A stretch of DNA of 64,000 bases from Nodosilinea sp. P-1105 (lineage in GTDB: Bacteria; Cyanobacteriota; Cyanobacteriia; Phormidesmidales; Phormidesmidaceae). Shown piece by piece: positions 1 through 6,686 of the stretch (positions are counted from its first letter, which is position 1; each line of letters opens with the position of its first letter). Below the pieces are notes generated by a model, which saw only the letters and a program-made list of their open reading frames with translations, was not told the origin of the DNA and did no database searches. The position numbers and the translations under genes were made by a program. The stretch lies in assembly GCF_012911975.1 (NCBI RefSeq), contig NZ_SMDQ01000016.1, positions 1 to 64,000 of the forward strand. Direction: 5' to 3'.

Positions 1-130
1 AAACCCCTCTCCCAGAAGGGCGAGGGGCTTTGAAAGCTCTACTCCCCTTTCTCCCATTTTGGGAGGAAGGGGCTGGGGGATGGAGGGAAAGCCCTGCCCA
101 CAAGGGTCTCACAGGACTTATGTGTACTTA
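1..130. repeat. Interspersed repeat related to the one at 47.47-47.77 kb
   Basis: The stretch has the pattern of the common cyanobacterial interspersed repeat: CTCCCATTTTGGGAG-type palindromes inside GGGG-rich arms, followed by a 15-mer AGGACTTATGTGTAC (113-127). The exact reverse complement of that 15-mer occurs at 47496-47510, next to a similar block of CTCCC...GGGAG palindromes. Nothing here looks coding. Confidence 0.5.
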
Positions 131-560
131 GTAGGAGTAAATACCGTGCTTGGAGAACGATCCATCGATTTTGGATGCTTTCGCGCAGCGTGGCGGAGTC
201 AAACTCGGCGAGCCGCTCGTTCTGCTTCCTCAGTTCTTCGTTGCTCTTCCTCAGCGCGGCGGTCTGTTTCTCGTTGGCGAAGCCTGTCGCCAGACTTATT
301 CGACGGTCCCACGCTGCGCACGGGCTTCGCCCTACAACGCCGAAATTAACCAACGCCACCAGGAGGGCTGCCACGGTGAGCCGGTGGATTCGACAAGCTC
401 ACCACAGGTTGCTCCAGAGGCGGGCATTGGCGAGGTACCCGAAGAAGAGGAAGTCAGTTGCGTCATAGACCCTCAAAAATGCAATGCTGATCACTAACAG
501 GGTCAGGCTTGTCCCCGGCAGCAGCGACAGAAAGTTGACCCAGCGGTTTATGCAAGCGGA
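39..560 (-). pseudogene. Decayed membrane/coiled-coil protein remnant
   Basis: On the minus strand a frame open from about 560 reads as a hydrophobic protein (NRWVNFLSLL, then a TLLVISIAFL segment), meets an in-frame TGA at 399-401, and continues in the same frame with a second hydrophobic segment (AALLVALVNF) and a charged stretch with a coiled-coil look (RKSNEELRKQNERLAEF). No ATG precedes the first part, and the frame runs out into the cyanobacterial interspersed repeat at 1-130. I read it as the remnant of a two-segment membrane protein with a coiled coil. The family is not recognised. It could also be chance open frame in non-coding DNA. Confidence 0.3.
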
Positions 561-730
561 CTAGACACTTTCTATCATTATACGTTTAGCCCCCTAGGTG
601 GCGTAAAGTTCAGTAAGTTGGGTGAAACTCGGTGGAACCCAACACCGGGCAACTTTCTGCGATGGAACTTAGCCCGTACAAACTTCCGGGGTTCTAGCTG
701 GGGCTGGCTGTGATGCATCGGCATAGCATC

Positions 731-772
731 AAACGTTAATTTTCCCTGACGCCATAATGAACATTAACGTTT
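731..772. promoter_or_regulatory. Inverted repeat upstream of threonine aldolase
   Basis: The perfect 10-bp arms AAACGTTAAT (731-740) and ATTAACGTTT (763-772) are separated by 22 bp and lie 21 bp before the aldolase start. The layout fits two binding half-sites for a dimeric regulator, or an operator overlapping the promoter. The regulator is unknown. A hairpin in the leader RNA is the alternative. Confidence 0.4.
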
Positions 773-793
773 CCCAGCAGTAATGCTTGACCT

Positions 794-1864
794 ATGGCTA
801 CCATCCATCCCTCCGTTGACTTTCGCTCCGATACCGTCACCTGGCCCACGGACGAGATGCGAGCGGCGATGGCGGCGGCCACCGTGGGGGACGATGTTTA
901 TGGAGAAGACCCCACCGTCAATGCCCTGGAAGCCTTGGCCGCTGAAATGCTGGGCAAAGCCGCCGGGGTATGGGTGACCAGCGGCACCCAGGGTAACCTG
1001 ATCGCTGCCCTGACCCACGCCCAGCGGGGGGACGAGGCGATCATGGGCGAGGATGCCCACACCTTTTGTTGGGAAGCGGGTGGCATGGCGGTCTTGGGCG
1101 GCATTACCCCCCGTCCCCTGCCCACCGACCAGCGGGGGCGGATGGATCTGGCCCAGGTGCAGCGGGCGATCCGGGGGGATGACCCGCACCTGCCCACCAG
1201 TCGGCTGATTTTGCTGGAAAACAGTTCGGGCGGTAACCATGGGGCCGCGATCGCCCCTGACTATTTCGCTGCCATCCACGGGATCGCCCAGGCCCACGGA
1301 CTCAGCACCCATCTGGATGGGGCTCGCCTGTTCAATGCCACCACGGCCCTGGGGTTGCCTCCTACCGCCATCACCCAATGGGTTGACTCAGCCAGCATTT
1401 GCCTCAGTAAGGGGCTGTGTGCCCCCGTCGGCTCGGTACTGGTGGGCTCCGAAGATTTCATTCGCCAGGCCCGCCGCCAGCGCAAGCTGTTAGGGGGCGG
1501 CATGCGCCAGGCGGGGGTGCTGGCCGCAGCCGGCATCATCGCCTTAAAAACCATGACCCAGCGGCTGCAGGCCGATCACCACCTGGCCCAACGATTGGCC
1601 CAGGGGCTAGCCACCATCCCCGGAATTCAGATTGACCCGACTGTGGTAGAAACCAATATGGTGTTCTTTGCCCTGGCAGATACTGTGGCGATTACCCCCG
1701 CCGAGCTGGTGACCAGGTTGAGCCATAATTACGGCTTGCACATCGGCGGCTATGGCGATCGCACCCTGCGCGCCGTCACCCACTACTGGATTCAGCCCCA
1801 GCAGGTAGATCGCCTGGTGGAGGCGATCAGTACTTTGGTGTTAGCAGGCAGAAGTCATCACTAA
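794..1864 (+). CDS. ltaE: Low-specificity L-threonine aldolase
   Basis: A 356-residue PLP enzyme of fold type I that splits threonine or allo-threonine into glycine and acetaldehyde in the cytoplasm. The N-terminus has the family signature DFRSDTVT with the following DDVYGEDPTVNALE. The substrate/cofactor segment HLDGARLFNA lies near residue 175, and the PLP lysine is K206 in SICLSKGLCAPVGS. Length matches the family. The start is the ATG at 794; the 10-bp inverted repeat at 731-772 lies just upstream and may regulate it. The next gene follows on the same strand after a 254-bp repeat-filled gap, so an operon is unlikely. Gene symbol is by family; the substrate range within beta-hydroxy amino acids cannot be told from sequence. 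Confidence 0.93.
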   Translation: MATIHPSVDFRSDTVTWPTDEMRAAMAAATVGDDVYGEDPTVNALEALAAEMLGKAAGVWVTSGTQGNLIAALTHAQRGDEAIMGEDAHTFCWEAGGMAVLGGITPRPLPTDQRGRMDLAQVQRAIRGDDPHLPTSRLILLENSSGGNHGAAIAPDYFAAIHGIAQAHGLSTHLDGARLFNATTALGLPPTAITQWVDSASICLSKGLCAPVGSVLVGSEDFIRQARRQRKLLGGGMRQAGVLAAAGIIALKTMTQRLQADHHLAQRLAQGLATIPGIQIDPTVVETNMVFFALADTVAITPAELVTRLSHNYGLHIGGYGDRTLRAVTHYWIQPQQVDRLVEAISTLVLAGRSHH

Positions 1865-2031
1865 AGGGGACAGGTTTCAGGGGACAGGTTTCAGCCATGG
1901 TTGGCCGACATGTACCGCCGTGCAAGCGTACCCAAGGGACATCAACCGAAAAGCGAAAAGGGAAGAACGTAGGGTGTAGCCCGTGCGCAGCAGAGGGAAG
2001 AATTCAAAGTCCAAAATCCAAAATCCAAAAT

Positions 2032-2118
2032 TCCCCACCTCCCCACCTCCCCATCCTCCCCATCTCCCCATCCTCCCCCACTCCCCCACTTCCCCACTCT
2101 CCCACTCCCCCACTCCCC
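2032..2118. repeat. Pyrimidine-rich minisatellite abutting the rarA start
   Basis: The array consists of CCCCACCT, CCCCATCC and CCCCCACT units and runs directly into the rarA ATG. It is preceded by the spacer motif TCCAAAATCCAAAATCC, which also flanks the arrays near 6.2 and 54.6 kb. It is the reverse complement of the GGGGAGGT family found elsewhere in the window. It occupies the place where a ribosome binding site would be. Confidence 0.75.
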
Positions 2119-4368
2119 ATGGACCTGTTCGACCACAACCGCCAGACCCAACTCGCCCAAGACGCCCCCCTGGCGGCGCGGTTGCGGCCTCGCACCCTGG
2201 ACGAATTTATCGGTCAAGATGCGGTGGTGGGGCCGGGGCGACTGTTGCGGCGAGCGATCCAGGCGGACCAGTTATCATCGTTGATTTTCTTTGGGCCACC
2301 GGGTACGGGCAAAACTACCCTGGCTCAGATTATTGCCAATACCACCAGTGCCCACTTCATTGCCCTCAATGCGGTGCTGGCGGGGGTCAAAGATATTCGA
2401 GAGGCGATCGCCACGGCCCAGGATCTGCGGGGACAGTATGGACGCCGCACAATTTTGTTTATTGATGAAGTGCATCGGTTCAACAAGGCCCAGCAGGATG
2501 CCCTGCTGCCCTGGGTGGAAAACGGCACCGTGGTGCTGATTGGGGCCACCACCGAAAACCCATTTTTTGAGGTGAACAAGGCCCTGGTCAGCCGCTCCCG
2601 GATTTTTCAGCTGAAGTCCCTGGAGCCGGTGGATTTATATCGGGTGGTTGAGCAGGCATTGGCAGATCGAGAACGGGGTTATGGCGATCGCCCCATTCGA
2701 CTAGAGCCTGACGCCCTAGACCACCTGGTCAATGTGGCCAATGGCGACGCTCGGGCCTTGCTCAACGCCCTGGAGTTGGCGGTGGAAACCACGGACCCCG
2801 ATGCCCAGGGGCAGATCCCCATCACTCTGGCGGTGGCGGAAGAGTCGATCCAGCAACGGGCTGTCCTTTACGACAAGGAAGGGGACGCCCACTTTGACAC
2901 CATCAGCGCCTTTATCAAAAGTGTGCGCGGCTCCGACCCGGATGCTGCCCTCTACTGGTTGGCCCGCATGGTCTATGCTGGCGAAGACCCCCGGTTTATC
3001 TTTCGCCGGTTGATTATTCTGGCCAGCGAAGACGTTGGCCTTGGGGACCCCCAGGCGGTGACGGTGGTGACCAGTTGTGCCGAGGCCTTTGACCGGGTGG
3101 GCATGCCTGAGGGGCGCTATCCCCTGGCCCAGGCCACCCTGTACCTGGCCACGGCCCCCAAATCCAACAGTACCATGGGCTTTTTTGACGCCCTGGCCCG
3201 GGTTGAGCAAGAGCAGGAAGCCGAGGTACCCAGCCCCCTGCGAGATGCCAACCGTGACAAGCAGGGGTTTGGCCATGGCCAGGGCTACCTGTACCCCCAT
3301 GCCTACCGGGACCACTGGATTGAACAGCAGTACTTACCCCAGGGGTTACAGGGCAAAGTGTTCTACCAGCCCTCGAACCAGGGCTATGAAGCCACCATCC
3401 AGGCCCAGGTGGCCCGGCGGCGAGAGGCCCAACTGGCGGCCATGGTGGATGGAGGCGGGGCCTTGCCGGAGGCCTTGACCTATAGCCCTGAGGATCCCGC
3501 CCGCGATCGCTGGTTGCAGCGCACCCTCAGCCAAGCGGGGGATCAGTTGGGAGCGCTGCGCGATCGCCTATTTGCCCTGGCTCCGCCCCAACGCCATCAC
3601 CGCATTCTGGACTTGAATGCCCGCACTGGGCTGCTCACTTGGGAGGCGGTGCGCCGGGTGCCAGAGGGGGGTGTTTTTGCCCGCACCCACACCGCCCAGG
3701 ACCAGGCGGCCCTAACAGAACAAGCGGCCCAGCTGCCCGCCCTGACTCGGCCGATCATCGTTCACTGTCACCTAGAGGCGATCGCGACCACCCTAGAGGC
3801 CCATACCCCAGGCCTACGCTGCGATCGGATTATTGGTCGCAATGCCTTTGCCCAGGCCCAGGACCGCCACAGGTTTGGTGCCCTGCTGACAGCGCTGCTG
3901 GCCGTAGGGGGAACCATTGCCCTAGGGGAGACCATTCCCCGCCATAGCCAACCAATTATTGATTTGGTGGATACCACAGCCCTCAACCCAGGATTAGTCC
4001 GTCGCTGGCGGCAGGCAGAGGCCGCCTTAGTCAGCCCCGCCGCCCAGGGTCCGCCGTCAGCCACCAGCGATCCTCGCTTCGACTGGGATGAAAACACCCT
4101 CGCCAGCAGTTTGGACCTGGCAGGGTTAACGGTGGACATGGCCGTCGAGGCTACGATTAGCCAGATCTACATTTCCCCGGCCCTGCTGCAACGCTGGTTC
4201 GCCGTGGATAGCCCCTTACCCAGCTACCGCGATCGGCTGGCGCTACACCTGGCTGAGGCAGACCTGGCTACGATTCAGCAAACCTGCCAGCGTCAGTTAC
4301 AGGGGCAGACCGTACGATGGCAAACGGCGATCGCGTTTGTGGTCGCCAGGGACAGCTGTTCGGTCTAA
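2119..4368 (+). CDS. rarA: RarA (MgsA) AAA+ ATPase fused to a C-terminal methyltransferase-like domain
   Basis: A replication-associated recombination protein that acts at stalled forks; 749 residues from the ATG at 2119. Walker A GPPGTGKT is at residues 59-66, Walker B ILFIDE at 112-117 and the sensor IGATTEN at 141-147. The family C-terminal domain (AVLYDKEGDAHFDTISAF, then ASEDVGLGDPQA) ends near residue 435, the usual RarA length. About 300 more residues follow, including a motif like SAM-binding motif I (RILDLNARTG, residues 495-504). This is a degenerate class I methyltransferase fold by appearance; such fusions are known in cyanobacteria. An upstream in-frame GTG/ATG extension exists but encodes only repeat sequence, so I reject it. 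The C-terminal function is inferred. Confidence 0.9.
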   Translation: MDLFDHNRQTQLAQDAPLAARLRPRTLDEFIGQDAVVGPGRLLRRAIQADQLSSLIFFGPPGTGKTTLAQIIANTTSAHFIALNAVLAGVKDIREAIATAQDLRGQYGRRTILFIDEVHRFNKAQQDALLPWVENGTVVLIGATTENPFFEVNKALVSRSRIFQLKSLEPVDLYRVVEQALADRERGYGDRPIRLEPDALDHLVNVANGDARALLNALELAVETTDPDAQGQIPITLAVAEESIQQRAVLYDKEGDAHFDTISAFIKSVRGSDPDAALYWLARMVYAGEDPRFIFRRLIILASEDVGLGDPQAVTVVTSCAEAFDRVGMPEGRYPLAQATLYLATAPKSNSTMGFFDALARVEQEQEAEVPSPLRDANRDKQGFGHGQGYLYPHAYRDHWIEQQYLPQGLQGKVFYQPSNQGYEATIQAQVARRREAQLAAMVDGGGALPEALTYSPEDPARDRWLQRTLSQAGDQLGALRDRLFALAPPQRHHRILDLNARTGLLTWEAVRRVPEGGVFARTHTAQDQAALTEQAAQLPALTRPIIVHCHLEAIATTLEAHTPGLRCDRIIGRNAFAQAQDRHRFGALLTALLAVGGTIALGETIPRHSQPIIDLVDTTALNPGLVRRWRQAEAALVSPAAQGPPSATSDPRFDWDENTLASSLDLAGLTVDMAVEATISQIYISPALLQRWFAVDSPLPSYRDRLALHLAEADLATIQQTCQRQLQGQTVRWQTAIAFVVARDSCSV

Positions 4369-4402
4369 CTTTCGGGTGCTAACTTTCGGGTCTAACTTTC
4401 AG
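4362..4402. repeat. Threefold direct repeat at the rarA stop codon
   Basis: CTAACTTTCGGGT occurs twice and CTAACTTTCAGGG once in tandem. The copies include the rarA stop codon and reach the stop of the convergent holin-like gene, so both ends of transcription units lie in the repeat. Confidence 0.6.
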
Positions 4403-4781
4403 GGGTGTTAGCTGTGTCCTGGATGGCCCTGGCACCGGCTTGGCCCACAAACAGATTATTCAAAAAGGTGGATGCCACCGACAGCACAATTGGGCCGACG
4501 ATAAACGTCCAAAACCCATGGACCGAAAAACCGGGGGTAATCACCGAGGCCAGCCAGAAACAAATGCCATTTACCACCAGGGAAAACAGCCCCAGGGTCA
4601 AGATGGTGATGGGCAGCGACAGAATAAACAGAACCGGCTTGATCACCCCATTCACAATGCCGATAGCGATGGCCGCCAGCATAGCTGCTGGAAAGTTAGC
4701 CAGCATCATCCCAGGGAAAATGGCATCCACCAGAACCAGGGATAGGGCCGTGGCTAAGATACTTAAGATATACAGCACCAT
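4392..4781 (-). CDS. Phage holin family protein with four membrane segments
   Basis: A 129-residue, strongly hydrophobic protein with four predicted membrane segments (starting at LYILSILATALSLVLV, then AAMLAAIAIGIVNGVIKPVLF, LPITILTLGLFSLVVNGICF and WTFIVGPIVLSVASTFL). The GIVNGVIKP and LPITILTLGLF motifs are typical of the mycobacterial-type four-segment holin family (PF04020), which is widespread in bacteria outside phages. The role there is not established, and nothing nearby suggests a prophage. It is convergent with rarA, separated by 23 bp of direct repeats. Confidence 0.85.
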   Translation of the reverse strand: MVLYILSILATALSLVLVDAIFPGMMLANFPAAMLAAIAIGIVNGVIKPVLFILSLPITILTLGLFSLVVNGICFWLASVITPGFSVHGFWTFIVGPIVLSVASTFLNNLFVGQAGARAIQDTANTPES

Positions 4782-4882
4782 ACAACCATCTCCTTTAGCG
4801 ACGGAATAACAATTCTTCTATGGTCGCCCATGGCGCTGGTTTTGATATCTGCCTTAAGATGAGTTGATGAGTTAACGATGAG

Positions 4883-5860
4883 TTATGCCGAATCCTGGGT
4901 ACTTACCCCCGATGCAAAGGTTGGTGCCGCTTTAATGGCGCGAAACATGCCGAATCGGCAGAGGCCAGTGCCAAAGGCCAGGCGCATCAGCAACAGGGTC
5001 GGCACCTCCCGCAGAGACTTGATTAATCCTGACGGCCCAAACTTAATCATCCCTTGGGGTCGCACAATGCCCTGCCAAATCGAGTCCAGCCACGAGGGCA
5101 AGGTCTGTTGCGACCAATCGGCGGTTGTCACCTGACCCTGGACCATGCCCGTAGCCTCCAACAGTTCGGCAAACCCTTCAATGCTGGCAAAAGCGGGGTG
5201 AGACCACTGGTCTAGCAATTGTTGCATGACTGGCTTCTCCCAGGCATTGAGCGGCTGGCGGCGAACGTCCCGCTGGTTCCAGTCGGCCACTACCAACACT
5301 CCACCGGGCTTCAGCACCCGCAGCAGCTCTTTGGCAAAGATCGCCTTATCAGGCATGTGGGGGCCAGCTTCAATGGACCACACCACGTCAAAACTGGCAT
5401 CAGGAAACGACAGGGCCATGGCGTCATCGACTAAAAACTGGGCCGTCACCCCCTCTGGGGTCAACTGCCGCGCCCGCTCCACCTGGCCAGGGCTAATGGT
5501 AATCCCCGTAACCGCAAATCCATAGTCTTTGGCCAAGATGCGGCTGCTACCGCCAATCCCACAACCCACATCCAGCACTGTGGTGCCTGGGGGGAATCGG
5601 TCCAACCCTCCCCAACGCACCATTTCATGCACAAAGTCAGCTTTGGCGGCTAAAAAATCTTTACGACACGGCGGGGAGCCGTAGTGCCCCAGGTGAATAT
5701 GTTCACCCCAGTAAAATTCCAAAATGCCATCGTCAGTCCATTGATCATAGGCATGGGCCACCGAGGCCGAGGATTGATAGCGACGGGCCGTCACTACGTA
5801 AATGCCGATGCCGATCGCCAGCAGCACCACGAAGACTCCTAAGCCAGAAACAAATGTCAT
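4883..5860 (-). CDS. MPBQ/MSBQ methyltransferase (tocopherol and plastoquinone pathway)
   Basis: Methylates 2-methyl-6-phytyl-benzoquinol, and the solanesyl analogue, using SAM, giving the ring pattern for alpha/gamma-tocopherol and plastoquinone. It has 325 residues with one N-terminal membrane anchor (about 5-24). SAM motif I is VLDVGCGIGG at 95-104, with SIEAGPHMPD and VVADWNQRD further on. The sequence matches my memory of Synechocystis Sll0418 closely over most of its length (AYDQWTDDGILEFYWGEHIH, QWSHPAFASIEGFAE). The anchor places it at the membrane. A candidate leader RNA with hairpin lies upstream (5975-6060). The second tocopherol enzyme in this window is the cyclase at 61.3-62.4 kb. 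Confidence 0.93.
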   Translation of the reverse strand: MTFVSGLGVFVVLLAIGIGIYVVTARRYQSSASVAHAYDQWTDDGILEFYWGEHIHLGHYGSPPCRKDFLAAKADFVHEMVRWGGLDRFPPGTTVLDVGCGIGGSSRILAKDYGFAVTGITISPGQVERARQLTPEGVTAQFLVDDAMALSFPDASFDVVWSIEAGPHMPDKAIFAKELLRVLKPGGVLVVADWNQRDVRRQPLNAWEKPVMQQLLDQWSHPAFASIEGFAELLEATGMVQGQVTTADWSQQTLPSWLDSIWQGIVRPQGMIKFGPSGLIKSLREVPTLLLMRLAFGTGLCRFGMFRAIKAAPTFASGVSTQDSA

Positions 5861-5974
5861 GCGATTAAGCCTATGAACAGTCAGTTTACCTTTCGCAACC
5901 TAGACTATTGTGACAAGCTTCTGAGCCCCCAGCAATCAGGCCGACCTGATCCCCAAAAAATTACCAAATAAAAT

Positions 5975-5995
5975 CCCCTGGCCAAAGACCAGGGG
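5975..5995 (-). terminator. Hairpin terminator-like element upstream of MPBQ methyltransferase
   Basis: The arms CCCCTGG (5975-5981) and CCAGGGG (5989-5995) form a 7-bp stem with a 7-nt loop. Read on the minus strand the stem is followed by ATTTTATTT, a fair U-tract. It sits 115 bp before the methyltransferase start and far from any upstream gene end. It may therefore end a small RNA or act as an attenuator in that gene's leader. Confidence 0.45.
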
Positions 5996-6195
5996 AAACC
6001 CCATCAGGAGACGCCTAGCTGACGTTCAAGTTAAGTTTCAAATCGCCTTTAAGCGCTTGTTAATAGAATATCCAATCCCCCTTGACCTTGGCAGGGCAAA
6101 CCTGGGGATTTTACCTAAACCTTACGGTCACCTTTACAGTTTACTCACGAAAGTCGCTGGCTGATCTCAGGGGAAGTACGGGACTTGGGGGAGGT

Positions 6196-6331
6196 GGGTG
6201 GATGGGTGGATGGGTGGATGGGTGGATGGGTGGATGGGTGGATGGGTGGATGGGTGGATGGGGAGATGGGGAGGTGGGGAGGTGGGGAGGTGGGGAGGTG
6301 GGGAGTGGGGGAGTGGGGGAGTGGGGGAGGT
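6196..6331. repeat. Purine-rich minisatellite (GGGTGGAT then GGGGAGGT units)
   Basis: Eight perfect copies of GGGTGGAT span 6196-6259. They are followed by GGGGAGAT, four GGGGAGGT copies and GGGGGAGT variants to 6331, then the spacer motif TTTTGGATTTTGGATTTTT. All reading frames across it give meaningless Gly/Trp/Asp-rich peptides. The run of G4 tracts could form G-quadruplexes. Confidence 0.85.
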
Positions 6332-6391
6332 GGTGGATTTTGGATTTTGGATTTTTCCCGTTTCGTTCTTCTTTTTTCGTTCTTCAAATGC

Positions 6392-6419
6392 GTAGGGGCG
6401 GACCTGTGTGTCCGTCCTG
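6392..6419. repeat. Short palindromic dispersed element (GTAGGGGCGGACC type)
   Basis: The arms GGGCGGAC and GTCCGTCC flank a short loop. The same 28-bp module occurs at 54812-54839, 54926-54953 and, more diverged, 58443-58470. Confidence 0.7.
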
Positions 6420-6466
6420 GCGGGGGAATGGGGGAGGTGGCTTTGGATTTGGGATTGAAATCGTAG

Positions 6467-6524
6467 GGTGCATTAGCGGTCAGGGTTCTGGGTATTGGCG
6501 GTCAACCTGGGGCCGCAATGCACC
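6467..6524. repeat. 58-bp palindromic element bounded by GGTGCATT / AATGCACC
   Basis: It begins GGTGCATT and ends with its reverse complement AATGCACC. The inside carries TCAACCTGGGGCCGC. A 56-bp relative lies at 54721-54776. The stretch 5861-6686 has no gene; it holds this element, the 6392 palindrome, the minisatellite and the 5975 hairpin. Confidence 0.65.
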
Positions 6525-6686
6525 GGCCAGAAAGGTGGGGAATGGGGGTGGTGGGGAATTTTGAATTCTCTCCTTATTCGTTCTTCTATTTTCGTTTTTC
6601 CTTTTCTTCTTAGGCAACCGGAGATAGGGCGATCGCCAGGCCATCTGGCACCCGCCATAACCTACGGCTAAGCAACTTATGGTGAC

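Noticed and set aside
764-1378. 204-residue frame opposite the threonine aldolase
   Set aside because: It lies wholly within the well-supported aldolase gene on the other strand and has an implausible His/Gly-rich composition.
1897-2118. N-terminal extension of rarA
   Set aside because: It translates the 8-bp pyrimidine repeat into a Pro/Ser string; the AAA+ family begins at the ATG at 2119.
6082-6564. Gly/Trp-rich proteins from the repeat array
   Set aside because: All frames over 6196-6331 and the arrays at 54.6 and 57.4 kb are open only because the 8-bp repeats contain no stop codons.
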